Positions 51,317-60,929 are shown, counted from the first letter of the stretch. The stretch: DNA of 64,000 nucleotides from JANNBN01 sp031430595 (GCA_031430595.1 JANPBU010000040.1:62001-126000); one strand, 5' to 3'. The notes: generated by a model from the sequence alone, not told the origin. Numbers and translations: made by a program.

Positions 51317-52397
51317 ACGGGGCAAGCGGCCCGGCAAGGGGTTCCGACTTTGGGTCGGCGGGCCGGTTCCGAGACAGGCCGATGCCATCACCCTCGGCCG
51401 GGTGATCATCGTCAGAAAATCAGCCGCTACAAGTAGCGGGTTCGAGCAACTCTTACGCCACGAACTCACCCACATCGACCAATGGAAACGGCTTGGCTAT
51501 CGGCGATTCGCGACCCGATACGTGGGTGAATACATGTCGGCTCGCCGCAGAGGTCTCTCGCACCACGACGCCTATCTGGCAATCTCGTTTGAAGTCGAGG
51601 CTCGCCGTCATTCGCGCCAACGGTTCGTCGCTACAGTCATCGGCATGGATCAACCAGCCGTCACCCTCGAAACCGTCTCCGAGGCTCATCGCCGCCTTCA
51701 GGCGTTCGTTGATGCACTTACCGATGTCGAGTTGCGTTCACCTAGCAGTCTTGACGGCTGGACCGTCGGGCATGTGATTGCGCACCTCGCCATGAATGCA
51801 CGAGCATTCACCACAGTCGCCAAAGCGGCGTTAACTGGTACGCCCGCATACATGTATGAGTCGGTCGAGGCTCGAAACTCAGAGATCGAACGTTACGCGC
51901 CCAGTTCACCCGCGGAGATTGCGATGCTGATCAACTCCGAACTCAGTGAAATGGAACAAGCGTGGGCAGTTCTTCTTCACGCTGACCATTCGCACGAGAT
52001 GTTGGTTACGTTCGCTGCAACGGCGTCGGGGCTTCCCGAATTCGAGCTCAACACAGTGCTCATGCGTCGGCTTCGCGAGGTAGAGGTGCATTCAATTGAT
52101 TGTGGCCTTCGACAACGTACCGTCGACGGTTGGTCGTCGGTGTTTGTTGACAACGATGTTGTGACCCAATTTGCGACCGTTGAACGGCGAACCGAACAAC
52201 CGGTTCACATCATCGACGAACAGGGCGCTCACTTCGCAACGCCAGGGGCTGAACAACTTCCAGCCACCCATGTGACGAGACGACAGCTACTCGGTTGGCT
52301 ACTTGACCGGTCGCATCCTGCAACACTCACAGCGCTTCCGCCACTTCCAACGCTTGCGCCGTGGGGTAACCAAAGCAACTGGTCACCAGCTCGATGA
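51267..52397 (+). CDS. Fusion: HExxH metallopeptidase-like domain plus mycothiol-dependent maleylpyruvate isomerase-like domain
   Basis: About 376 residues with no stop between two parts. Residues about 60-130 carry RHELTHIDQWKRLG and, downstream, SFEVEARRH, a HExxH-x-E zinc-peptidase pattern like DUF4157-type small proteins. Residues about 140-370 are a DinB/MDMPI domain (LDGWTVGHVIAHLAMNARAF) as in mycothiol-dependent isomerases and transferases. ATG 51267 overlaps the MaoC gene by 50 nt; the true start is uncertain. Each part is known singly in actinobacteria; the fusion is unfamiliar to me. Coupled to the acyl-CoA synthetase gene. Confidence 0.75.
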   Translation: MEKSPHLERPPSRSGSKRGKRPGKGFRLWVGGPVPRQADAITLGRVIIVRKSAATSSGFEQLLRHELTHIDQWKRLGYRRFATRYVGEYMSARRRGLSHHDAYLAISFEVEARRHSRQRFVATVIGMDQPAVTLETVSEAHRRLQAFVDALTDVELRSPSSLDGWTVGHVIAHLAMNARAFTTVAKAALTGTPAYMYESVEARNSEIERYAPSSPAEIAMLINSELSEMEQAWAVLLHADHSHEMLVTFAATASGLPEFELNTVLMRRLREVEVHSIDCGLRQRTVDGWSSVFVDNDVVTQFATVERRTEQPVHIIDEQGAHFATPGAEQLPATHVTRRQLLGWLLDRSHPATLTALPPLPTLAPWGNQSNWSPAR

Positions 52398-53998
52398 CCG
52401 AGGGCGACTCGTTTGGTCATATCGTGCTTGACCATCAGCGGGCGTGGGCGACCCATGGCTTTACAGGTACGGCCAGCGATTTGGTCGCCCAACAATCATT
52501 GGTGCACGCATGGATTGCCCGATGGGGCGCACATCCCGATCAACCGATACTGCTTGGTGTGGGCGACGCAACCAATCAGAACACGGGATGGTTAACCGCC
52601 CGCGATCTCGACAGGCAGAGTAAGCAAGTTGCCTTACGGCTCATCGCCTTCGGGCTGAAGGCGGCCGACCGCATCGCAATGAGTTGTCTTCCGTGTGTCG
52701 ATTTGATTGTGTTACATATCGCCGCGATGCGAGCTGGTTTGACCGTGGTGCCTATCAACACGGCATTCACCGATAAGGAAGTCAAAAATATTCTCGCCGA
52801 GGCACATGCGAAACTGTTCGTCTCTGATCGGGTCGATTCAGCGGAATTCGACGGTGTTCCCTCGACCGATCTACGACTTGAATTGCTGCCGCAAGAAACA
52901 CCACAAGCCCACCAACAAATCGAACACCGCAACACTCTTCTGCGCACAGACTATCCGGCTATGTTGCTTTTCACTAGCGGAACCACCGGCCGCCCGAAGG
53001 GTGCCGTACTCTCTCACGGAAACTTGCTCGCGAGCGCGCAGGCTCTCGTCACAGCATGGTCATGGACCCCTACTGATCGATTAGTACTGAGCCTGCCGCT
53101 CTTTCATATGCATGGCCTTGGCGTTGGCGTACACGGAACCCTTCTCGCAGGTGCCTCGGCCGTTGTGTTGCCATCATTTTCCGTTGAAGGTGTTTTCGAT
53201 GCCATCGCGCAGCACGACGCAACGTTGATGTTCGGTGTACCTACTATGTGGGTTCGCATCCTCGCCTCGACGAGGGTCGCCGAACTTGGCAAGCTTCGAC
53301 TGTGCGTCTCTGGTTCAGCGCCGCTTGCCGCAACCGTGTGGAACGGTTTGGCCGAACGTGGGGGGCAGCACATCATCGAGAGATATGGGATGACCGAGAC
53401 CGTCATGCTCACGTCGAACCCGTACGAAGGAAACCGCTGCCCAGGAGCCGTCGGACTACCCCTTCCGGGTGTAGAGGTGCGCCTTACACAGTACTCAACG
53501 GAAGGCACCAAAGATGGGATTGGCGAAATCGAGGTTCGTGGTCCGAACGTATTTGGCGGATACCTTGCCAGCGGACAACCGAACGCCTCAAACGGGCTAG
53601 TCGACGGATGGTTCGCCACTGGTGATCTTGGTCGAGTTGATCATGACGGGTACCTTTCAATCGTTGGTCGTTCAAAAGACCTCGTCATCTCTGGCGGCTA
53701 CAACGTGTACCCGAACGACGTCGAAGAGGTAATCCGTACACATATGGTTGTTTTCGATTGCGCAGTTGTTGGCGAACCCAGCGATGAATGGGGCGAAACG
53801 GTAGTCGCGTTCGTTATAGCGAAACCTGGGCGAACAATCGATGTAGACGAACTGTCAGCGTTTTGCCGTAGCAACCTTGCGAACTACCAAACCCCGAAAC
53901 GCATTGTGGTGGTTGATGACTTCCCTCGCAATGCGCTTGGCAAAGTGATGAAGGCCGACCTGCGTCTCATTAACGCCAGTCGCGAAGAGCTTCGCTAA
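52394..53998 (+). CDS. Acyl-CoA synthetase, ANL family
   Basis: 534 residues. AMP-binding P-loop LLFTSGTTGRPKGA at about 191-204, IIERYGMTETVML, DGWFATGDLGRVDHDGYLSIVGRSKD, and the C-terminal lysine in PRNALGKVMKADL. It activates a carboxylate with ATP and CoA. ATGA overlap with the fusion gene. Its 3' end overlaps the convergent NRPS-like gene by 29 nt. Confidence 0.92.
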   Translation: MTEGDSFGHIVLDHQRAWATHGFTGTASDLVAQQSLVHAWIARWGAHPDQPILLGVGDATNQNTGWLTARDLDRQSKQVALRLIAFGLKAADRIAMSCLPCVDLIVLHIAAMRAGLTVVPINTAFTDKEVKNILAEAHAKLFVSDRVDSAEFDGVPSTDLRLELLPQETPQAHQQIEHRNTLLRTDYPAMLLFTSGTTGRPKGAVLSHGNLLASAQALVTAWSWTPTDRLVLSLPLFHMHGLGVGVHGTLLAGASAVVLPSFSVEGVFDAIAQHDATLMFGVPTMWVRILASTRVAELGKLRLCVSGSAPLAATVWNGLAERGGQHIIERYGMTETVMLTSNPYEGNRCPGAVGLPLPGVEVRLTQYSTEGTKDGIGEIEVRGPNVFGGYLASGQPNASNGLVDGWFATGDLGRVDHDGYLSIVGRSKDLVISGGYNVYPNDVEEVIRTHMVVFDCAVVGEPSDEWGETVVAFVIAKPGRTIDVDELSAFCRSNLANYQTPKRIVVVDDFPRNALGKVMKADLRLINASREELR

Positions 53999-56669
53999 TT
54001 GATTCACCAAGTGCTGCTACGTTCGGCGGCCGTAGTATCGAGTGGTGGTCACCTGCAGCAAAGGTAATTCGCGAACGACCACCCAGCTCAGACATCCAGG
54101 TGTAGTTGCGTCGCATGACCGGGTTCGCTTCGCTGGCTCGAAACACCACCGAATCAATGGCCACAACGGGTCGAACTGGGTCGGCCGTTCGACAGGCCCG
54201 GTCGATGACGTCAAACAAATCGGCGTACCCAAGCTCGGCCGAACGCAGGGCAACATCGTGGTCGCGTGCACCGTCAGTATGGCGACGACGCCACGCCTTC
54301 CAACTCGATGATATCCAAGTTCCGGTGGGCTGTCCCATTCGGTTCGTCCACGAAGCATGGACCTGTTTGATTCGATCAAAACCGTGTGGGATTGCTGACC
54401 CAATAAATGCATCGATCAACATAAGTGGCCCAACCTTCGCTCCCTCACCCACCATATGGGCAGCGATATGTGATGCGATGTACCCGCCGTCCGAGTAACC
54501 ACCCAACAGATACGGACCATCAGGTTGCGACCGACGGATCGCCTCAACGTAGCGCTCGACCATTGCTTGCATCGTTTCGTCGGGTTCATGGGCGGGGTCT
54601 ACGCCCATGGCCTGAATACCTACGACCGCCCATTCACGCGAAAGTTGTTTGGCAAGATCGCGAAACGCCAACACGTTTCCACCGGCACCGTGAACTATCC
54701 AAAGAATGGGTTGAGCCTCTGAGGCAAGCCCAAACGGAACAACGACAGTGGCGTCGAGCCGAGTCTGGGTAGCGATGCTTTCAGCAAGTTTTCGCGGCGT
54801 CGAACTGTCAACCAGTAGCCGAAGAGGAAACCGTTGGCCTGTTCGAGATCGTATGCGCGCAAATAGCTCTATCGCCAGTAGCGAATGTCCACCATGATCA
54901 AAGAAATCGTCATCGACTTCGAGCGGGTGCCCGAGCACGAGACTCATATCTGTTGCGACATCGAAAGCACCCATTGAATTCGTCAAGGAACCAGATCTGC
55001 TCATCGCTGGTACCGGTGGTGGTGGGGTTTCGACAACCAGCATTCGAAGTGCCGCCCTGTCAATTTTTCCCGATGACGTCATCGGAAGCGAATCGACCAC
55101 AACCACCGACGTAGGTACCATCGGGCCGCTCAGACGCTCTGCCACCCATGCCTTCACGGCCGAACCATCAACCAGCCCCTCGGCAGAGCCAACGACAAAA
55201 GCAACGAGTCGCGAGTCGACTGCTGCACCGAGTTCGGTAACAAGTTCGGTCACAATGACAGCAGCGCGTTGCACGTTGCGATGAGCTTCTAGTGTCGATT
55301 CGACTTCACCAAGTTCGATACGAACGCCACGCAATTTGACTTGATCATCGCTGCGCCCGTGAAAGGTAAACACGCCATTTGGGGCTCGTCGAACTAGGTC
55401 TCCGGTTCGGTAAGCACTTCTACTTACTCGATCGATATCAATAGCTAGAAAGTGTTGTGCAGTGATGTCTGGCCGACCGTAGTAGCCAGGAGACACGTCG
55501 TTTCCGAGCAGAATCAGTTCGCCTTCAATCCCGTCACCAACTCGGTTCATATCGCCGTCTACGACGAGTGCAGTCGTATCTGCCAAAGGTGACCCGATGG
55601 GTATCGGGGGTGCCTCGTCGCGATGCACGTCATAACTAAATGCCCATACGGTTGTTTCGGTGGGTCCGTAAAGATTTGTGAGTCGACCAAGACCCGTTGC
55701 CAACAACGAATCGGCCAGCGGTGGGCGTAGCACTTCACCACCAATGAATAGCTGACGTAGCGACCCGAGTGCAGCTCGGTCAGACGGGTCAGCCAGTAAC
55801 AGGTGCGCTCGCGTTGGGGTGCATTGAAGATGTGTCACCGAATGATGACGAATAAGGCTTCCGACATCGGCACCCAACACGTCATCGGGGGCAATAACAA
55901 TCGTTGCACCGTGAAGCAGCGTCCACATCACTTCGACAACCGACGGGTCAAACGACAACGGGGTCATCCATAACCAGCGTCCGTTGTGCGGGGGTCGAAC
56001 CGCCTCATCAAAACTATCGACAAACGTGCGGAGGTTCGCGTGAGTGATCGCAACACCCTTTGGTCGCCCGGTAGAACCAGACGTATGAATGATGTACGCC
56101 AAATCTTGGGGTTCTATTCGAGGTTCGGTCACTGCTTTCGGTCGTGGTGTTGTCGTGATCTTGGGGCCGTTCGAATCGACACAGCGTTTGGCCTCTCCCG
56201 CAGTTGAGACGGTTACGACCACGCACTCCGGGGTATTCGGCTGTTCGCTCAGCCACTCGTCGAGGCGATCGTCGTCAACAATGATAATTGCGGGCGTCGT
56301 ATCTTCGATCAACAACGACCGTCGAACATTCGGAAGGTTGATGTCGAGCGGCACATACGCAGCGCCTACCCGAAGAACCGCGTGAAGTGCGGCAAGGTTC
56401 GCTGCTGAGCGCCGTATGTGCAGGCCAACCCGCCCCCCTTGGACGACACCAAGTTGCTGCAAGACCGAGGCCAACGCATCGATCTTGTCGACCAGTTCGC
56501 TATAGGTCCAGGTGGTCTCTCCGTCGATGACGGCAACTACTTCGGGGGAAAGTTTCGCTGCGCTTCGCAGGCCCTGAGCAACGTCAACGAAGAGAGCGCC
56601 CCGAGGCAGCTGGGCACCGGGGCCATCGGGGGCATCGGGGTTCGGGAGATGAGTAGGTCGCGAGGTCAT
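53970..56669 (-). CDS. Single-module NRPS-like protein (A-T-TE)
   Basis: About 899 residues. The adenylation domain (about 30-555) shows A3 IIHTSGSTGRPKG, A4 LSFDPSVVEVMW, A5 NLYGPTET, A7 YRTGD and A10 TSSGKIDRA. The carrier domain holds DDDFFDHGGHSLLAIEL with the phosphopantetheine Ser. The C-terminal thioesterase has GGYSDGG (nucleophile Ser) and AGDHHSIL (His). With no condensation domain it would load one amino or hydroxy acid and release, condense or cyclise it. ATG 56669 is preferred over a TTG at 56711. No phosphopantetheinyl transferase is nearby. Confidence 0.92.
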   Translation of the reverse strand: MTSRPTHLPNPDAPDGPGAQLPRGALFVDVAQGLRSAAKLSPEVVAVIDGETTWTYSELVDKIDALASVLQQLGVVQGGRVGLHIRRSAANLAALHAVLRVGAAYVPLDINLPNVRRSLLIEDTTPAIIIVDDDRLDEWLSEQPNTPECVVVTVSTAGEAKRCVDSNGPKITTTPRPKAVTEPRIEPQDLAYIIHTSGSTGRPKGVAITHANLRTFVDSFDEAVRPPHNGRWLWMTPLSFDPSVVEVMWTLLHGATIVIAPDDVLGADVGSLIRHHSVTHLQCTPTRAHLLLADPSDRAALGSLRQLFIGGEVLRPPLADSLLATGLGRLTNLYGPTETTVWAFSYDVHRDEAPPIPIGSPLADTTALVVDGDMNRVGDGIEGELILLGNDVSPGYYGRPDITAQHFLAIDIDRVSRSAYRTGDLVRRAPNGVFTFHGRSDDQVKLRGVRIELGEVESTLEAHRNVQRAAVIVTELVTELGAAVDSRLVAFVVGSAEGLVDGSAVKAWVAERLSGPMVPTSVVVVDSLPMTSSGKIDRAALRMLVVETPPPPVPAMSRSGSLTNSMGAFDVATDMSLVLGHPLEVDDDFFDHGGHSLLAIELFARIRSRTGQRFPLRLLVDSSTPRKLAESIATQTRLDATVVVPFGLASEAQPILWIVHGAGGNVLAFRDLAKQLSREWAVVGIQAMGVDPAHEPDETMQAMVERYVEAIRRSQPDGPYLLGGYSDGGYIASHIAAHMVGEGAKVGPLMLIDAFIGSAIPHGFDRIKQVHASWTNRMGQPTGTWISSSWKAWRRRHTDGARDHDVALRSAELGYADLFDVIDRACRTADPVRPVVAIDSVVFRASEANPVMRRNYTWMSELGGRSRITFAAGDHHSILRPPNVAALGESISEALRDWR

Positions 56670-56734
56670 CAAGAAGGTACGGGTGCGCTGGCAACGTTTG
56701 CCGCCAGCCAACCCCAGATAAATTGCCGCTGTAG

Positions 56735-58162
56735 TTACAGTTGCATTGATTTGGTTTCTAAGAATTCTAGAAGGCCGTGGGCACCGCGTTCGCGCCCGTT
56801 TCCCGATTGCTTGTAGCCACCGAATGGGGCCAACACATTGAATCCTCCGCCGTTTACTTCAACCTGACCCGTTCGCATACGTCGGGCGAATTGTTTTGCC
56901 CGTTCGGGGTCGCTCGACCACACACCGCCAGCAAGACCGTAGGGGGTTCCATTAGCGATGGCGAGGGCATCTGCTTCGTCGGCGTAGGGCATGACGACGA
57001 GTACCGGGCCGAAGATTTCTTCTTGGGCGACGGTCATGGTGGGCGTGACGTTCGCCAAGACGGTTGGTTTGACGTAATACCCGTGGGGCTGATCATCAGG
57101 GGCATCTGCACCGCCGCCAACGAGGGTCGCCCCTTCATCGAGGCCGGTCGTGATGTAGGAACGCACCCGGTCGCGTTGCGCTGCCGAGATGACTGGCCCG
57201 AGCTTGGCGGCTCCGCCCTTCGGGTCGCCAATGGTCCAGCCGGGAAGCTGCTCGGCAATAATGGCCACAACGGCGTCGTGTTGAGCAGCTGGCACCAACA
57301 GGCGGGTAAGGGCCGAACAGGTTTGGCCCGAATTGAGGAAGCAAGCACCGAGACCCTTACCCACGACCTTCGGAAGTTCTTCAGCCGAAATGTCGTCAAG
57401 GATGACGTTGGCACTTTTGCCGCCGAGTTCGAGGGTGACGCGTTTGATTGATTCTGCGCCGAGTTGCATGACCCGACGCCCGGCCCTGGTCGAACCGGTA
57501 AACGACACCATGTCAACGTCAGGGTGTTTTGCGATGGCTTCACCAACCACAGGGCCAACACCGGAAACCAGGTTAAACACGCCAGCCGGAAGCCCAACTT
57601 CGTGAATCACCTCGGCAAGAATGAAAGCATTTAGAGGTGCTACCTCGGAAGGCTTCAACACAACGGTGTTACCGGTAGCTAAGGCGGGGGCAACTTTCAG
57701 CACGATTTGGTACAGAGGATAGTTCCACGGCGTAATAGCGCCAACGACACCAACTGGTTCACGCACGACCAACGAATTTCCGACCTGTTCTTCGAACTTC
57801 ACTTCGCTCAGAAGTTGCGCTGTTACTTTCCACTCATTAGCGGGAAGGCCTGCTTGAATCATGGCCGCCATGCCCTGGGGCATTCCAACCTCGCCAGCGA
57901 TAAGTTCAGCGATTTCAGGGATCCGGGCGCTCAAAGCTTCGGCGATTCGTTCGCAGTATTTTGCTCGCTCGTCAACCGACGTCTGTGACCAGGCTGGAAA
58001 CGCTGCCTTGGCCGCAGCAACAGCAGCGTCAACGTCGCCGGATGTTCCTTCTGGGATGGTTCCCATGACCTGTTCGGTATGGGCATCAATGACATCAATG
58101 GATGTCGAAGACGTTGAAGAGCGCCAGGCGCCATCGATATAGAGGTTCGGAAAGGTACGCAT
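56735..58162 (-). CDS. Aldehyde dehydrogenase
   Basis: 475 residues. GVVGAITPWNYPL, KPSEVAPL, SFTGSTRAGRRV, TLELGGKSANVI with the catalytic Glu, and NSGQTCSALTR with the catalytic Cys. NAD(P)-dependent oxidation of an aldehyde. ATG 58162 is 6 nt after TACGGT; the longer frame to 58234 is not needed. Upstream of and co-directional with the NRPS-like gene (65 nt gap). Confidence 0.94.
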   Translation of the reverse strand: MRTFPNLYIDGAWRSSTSSTSIDVIDAHTEQVMGTIPEGTSGDVDAAVAAAKAAFPAWSQTSVDERAKYCERIAEALSARIPEIAELIAGEVGMPQGMAAMIQAGLPANEWKVTAQLLSEVKFEEQVGNSLVVREPVGVVGAITPWNYPLYQIVLKVAPALATGNTVVLKPSEVAPLNAFILAEVIHEVGLPAGVFNLVSGVGPVVGEAIAKHPDVDMVSFTGSTRAGRRVMQLGAESIKRVTLELGGKSANVILDDISAEELPKVVGKGLGACFLNSGQTCSALTRLLVPAAQHDAVVAIIAEQLPGWTIGDPKGGAAKLGPVISAAQRDRVRSYITTGLDEGATLVGGGADAPDDQPHGYYVKPTVLANVTPTMTVAQEEIFGPVLVVMPYADEADALAIANGTPYGLAGGVWSSDPERAKQFARRMRTGQVEVNGGGFNVLAPFGGYKQSGNGRERGAHGLLEFLETKSMQL

Positions 58163-58168
58163 CACTTG

Positions 58169-58174
58169 ACCGTA
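58169..58174 (-). promoter_or_regulatory. -10 box of leaderless aldehyde dehydrogenase promoter
   Basis: Minus-strand TACGGT, 6 nt, then ATG at 58162. Confidence 0.55.
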
Positions 58175-58199
58175 GTGGCGAAACGACGAGAATGGCCAA

Positions 58200-59549
58200 G
58201 TGAACGAAACAAATAGTGAGTTAGGCCCCGACACAACGACCGGTCAGACACAGGGCACAGACCAGAGTGCAACCCGCGAGATCTGCCTCGACCTCATGAA
58301 GTATCTCGATGCTTCGCCGTCCCCGTTCCACGCGGTGAGCGAGGCGGTTCAGCGCTTGGAGGCTGCCGGGTTTACATCGCTGAGCGAAGACGAACCTTGG
58401 TCACCGGAGGTGGTCAATGGTGCATGTTACGTTGCGCGTGACGGTGCCATCATTGCGTGGGTTGGTGCCAATTTCGCATCGGAAACAGGCTGGCGAATAA
58501 TAGGTGCACATACCGATTCTCCGAATCTGCGGGTCAAACCGCTCCCTGATGTTTCGGCCAATGGCTATCGCCAATTAGGAATCGAGGTGTACGGCGGGGC
58601 GTTAAACAATTCGTGGCTTGATCGCGATCTTGGCCTCTCTGGTCGAGTGTTACTCACCGACGGAAGTTCACATCTTGTTCGCATTGATCGGCCAATCGCA
58701 CGGGTTGCTCAGCTGGCAATTCATCTTGACCGAGAGGTAAACGAAAAGGGCCTCGTGCTCGACAAACAACTACACCTGCTTCCAATTTCAGGGTTGGGCA
58801 CAACATCTGAAGGCGCATTATGTGAGTTCATTGTTTCTGAGTGCGGCTTGGCCACTCAGCTCGGGACCGATGGTGCCATTGCAGCGCTCGACCTGATGTT
58901 GCATGACCTCACCCCCGCTGCGCTTCTCGGAATCGACAATGAATTTTTAGCAAGCGCGCGTATCGATAACCAGTTCTCGTGCTGGGCGGCGGTCACCGCG
59001 TTAATCGCAGCCGACACCGACAATGCCTGTGTGACTGCTCTCTTCGATCACGAAGAGGTTGGGTCGTCGTCGACCACGGGCGCAGCGGGCCCCCTCTTGG
59101 AACGGGTTCTGGGTCGCCTTGGCGCACTTCAAGAGTTGAGTATTGATGATCAGGCCGTGATGTATGCACGATCAACATGTCTTTCGTCAGATATGGCCCA
59201 TGCAGTGCACCCTAACTACGCAGATCGACATGAACCAGGTCACCGCCCGCTTCCGAATGGCGGGCCGGTACTCAAAGTCAACGCCAACCAACGATATGCC
59301 ACCAGCGCCCGCACGGCGGCTCTGTTTCAGGCCGCCTGCGACCGGGTTGAGGTACCGCTGCAACGATTTGTTTCGCGCAACTCAGTTGCATGCGGGTCGA
59401 CAATCGGGCCGATCACTGCGACACGTCTCGGCATCGACACCGTCGATATTGGCGCTGCCATGCTGTCGATGCATTCGGCTCGCGAGCTGTGCGGTGCGCA
59501 AGACCCAGCACTGATGTTGCGTGCATTAACGAGTGCGCTCGAAATGTAA
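58200..59549 (+). CDS. M18 family aminopeptidase
   Basis: 449 residues. Metal ligands are seen in GAHTDSPNLRVKP (His, Asp), LFDHEEVGSSS (Glu pair) and AHAVHPNYADRHEP, and in the C-terminal MLSMHSARELCG. Length and order fit the tetrahedral M18 aspartyl-type aminopeptidases (PepC/ApeB). The N-terminal 25 residues are a Thr/Gln-rich leader. GTG start 58200; divergent from the aldehyde dehydrogenase. Confidence 0.94.
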   Translation: MNETNSELGPDTTTGQTQGTDQSATREICLDLMKYLDASPSPFHAVSEAVQRLEAAGFTSLSEDEPWSPEVVNGACYVARDGAIIAWVGANFASETGWRIIGAHTDSPNLRVKPLPDVSANGYRQLGIEVYGGALNNSWLDRDLGLSGRVLLTDGSSHLVRIDRPIARVAQLAIHLDREVNEKGLVLDKQLHLLPISGLGTTSEGALCEFIVSECGLATQLGTDGAIAALDLMLHDLTPAALLGIDNEFLASARIDNQFSCWAAVTALIAADTDNACVTALFDHEEVGSSSTTGAAGPLLERVLGRLGALQELSIDDQAVMYARSTCLSSDMAHAVHPNYADRHEPGHRPLPNGGPVLKVNANQRYATSARTAALFQAACDRVEVPLQRFVSRNSVACGSTIGPITATRLGIDTVDIGAAMLSMHSARELCGAQDPALMLRALTSALEM

Positions 59550-59600
59550 GCGGACGTTACACCGGCTAACTCGCAGGGAAACAGGCTGAGAAAAAGGACC

Positions 59601-59630
59601 GGCCGCACCGATCTTTCGATCAGTGCGGCC
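59601..59630. terminator. Terminator between recA and the aminopeptidase gene
   Basis: 13-bp arms (GGCCGCACCGATC against its complement with one mismatch) around TTTC. On the minus strand a TTTTT run follows 5 nt after the stem, making a rho-independent terminator for recA, about 97 nt past its stop. It may work both ways. Confidence 0.75.
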
Positions 59631-59638
59631 AAGGTCTT

Positions 59639-59671
59639 GCCACCACACTTAGTACTTCGTCTGGTGGTGGC
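59639..59671. repeat. Second hairpin after recA
   Basis: GCCACCAC (59639-59646) and GTGGTGGC (59664-59671) form an 8-bp stem with a 17-nt loop, directly upstream of the main terminator in the recA direction. Confidence 0.6.
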
Positions 59672-59726
59672 GTGAGGTTGAGGGGTAATTCAACAATTCT
59701 TTGAAATTACCCGCCCAGACGATTTC

Positions 59727-60767
59727 TCAGTCGAGGCTAATGGGCTCATCGTCAAGTTCGGCAAGGGCTCCAAGGTCATCAACCTTATTGATGCCAATCC
59801 GGTCTTTCACCTTTTCAGTGATTTCCATCATGAGTTCGGGGTTGTTCGTCAAGAAGTCTTTTGCTTTCTCGCGACCCTGTCCCAGTTGTTCACCTTCGTA
59901 CGTGAACCATGCGCCTGACTTTTTGATTACTGCACACTCGACACCCACATCGAGCAATGAGCCCTCACGTGAAATGCCCTTGCCGTACATGATGTCAAAC
60001 TCGGCCTGCTTGAACGGCGGCGCAACTTTGTTCTTGACGACCTTCACCCGGGTACGATTACCCGTAGCCTCGGCACCATCTTTAATGGCTTCGATTCGGC
60101 GGATATCGAGACGAACCGACGAATAGAACTTCAGTGCTCGCCCACCCGGTGTTGTTTCAGGTGATCCGAACATCACGCCAATTTTTTCTCGCAATTGGTT
60201 GATGAAGATCACGATGGTGTTGGTTCGGTTGATTGACCCGGTGAGCTTACGAAGCGCCTGGCTCATGAGACGGGCTTGCAACCCAACGAAGGTGTCACCC
60301 ATTTCGCCTTCGATTTCAGCCTTCGGTGTGAGTGCAGCGACCGAGTCGATGACCACAACGTCAACAGCCCCTGAGCGAACGAGCATGTCGCAAATTTCGA
60401 GGGCCTGTTCGCCTGTGTCTGGCTGCGAGATGAAGAGCTTGTCGACATCGACACCAATCGCCCTAGCATAAATTGGGTCCATTGCATGCTCGGCGTCGAT
60501 ATAAGCACAGGTGCCACCATTGCGTTGCGCCTCGGCGACAACGTGCATGGCAAGCGTCGACTTCCCTGAAGATTCAGGACCGTAGATCTCGGTGATTCGA
60601 CCTCGGGGCAAACCGCCGATGCCAAGGGCAAGGTCGAGCGCTAATGCACCGGTTGACACCACATCGATTTTCATCGTTGTGTTGTCGCCCATTCGCATGA
60701 TGGACCCCTTACCGAACTGCTTTTCGATTTGGCCGAGTGCCATTTCGAGGGCCTTTTCACGCTCCAT
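59727..60767 (-). CDS. recA: Recombinase RecA
   Basis: 346 residues, full length. Walker A GPESSGKST at 63-71, CAYIDAEHAMDP, VVIDSVAALTPKAEIEGEMGD, and the DNA loop INQLREKIGVMFGSPETTPGGRALKFYSSVRLD. ATG 60767 (MEREKALEMALGQIEKQFG) is the family start; the frame is open to 60902 but that region holds the promoter. No recX follows. Two promoters lie upstream: a PafBC-type one 73 nt before the start and a LexA-boxed one further up. Confidence 0.98.
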   Translation of the reverse strand: MEREKALEMALGQIEKQFGKGSIMRMGDNTTMKIDVVSTGALALDLALGIGGLPRGRITEIYGPESSGKSTLAMHVVAEAQRNGGTCAYIDAEHAMDPIYARAIGVDVDKLFISQPDTGEQALEICDMLVRSGAVDVVVIDSVAALTPKAEIEGEMGDTFVGLQARLMSQALRKLTGSINRTNTIVIFINQLREKIGVMFGSPETTPGGRALKFYSSVRLDIRRIEAIKDGAEATGNRTRVKVVKNKVAPPFKQAEFDIMYGKGISREGSLLDVGVECAVIKKSGAWFTYEGEQLGQGREKAKDFLTNNPELMMEITEKVKDRIGINKVDDLGALAELDDEPISLD

Positions 60768-60839
60768 GACGAATCTCTCTTTCTTAAGGTTTGGTGCTGC
60801 CAGACAGACCGGCAGGCTTTGGTTTTTGCTTACCCCATC

Positions 60840-60861
60840 ACCATACGGAGGGGGTATGACA
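60840..60861 (-). promoter_or_regulatory. RecA-NDp/PafBC-type promoter of recA (proximal)
   Basis: Minus strand: TGTCATAC (60854-60861), CCCCTCCG (8 nt), TATGGT (60840-60845). This is the layout of the RecA/LexA-independent damage promoter of mycobacterial recA. The predicted leader is about 65 nt. The 26 bases 60844-60869 recur unchanged upstream of comM. Confidence 0.78.
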
Positions 60862-60907
60862 GAAAACCGAGAGGCACCGGAATTACAGCGATGTATTTTC
60901 AAAACGA

Positions 60908-60929
60908 ACTGTACACGAACACTCGTTCG
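60908..60929 (-). promoter_or_regulatory. LexA box and distal recA promoter
   Basis: CGAACACTCGTTCG at 60916-60929 is a perfect CGAAC-N4-GTTCG SOS box. On the minus strand TACAGT (60908-60913) follows 2 nt later as the likely -10 box. It lies about 55 nt upstream of the PafBC-type promoter, the same order as P2 and P1 in M. tuberculosis recA. Confidence 0.8.
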
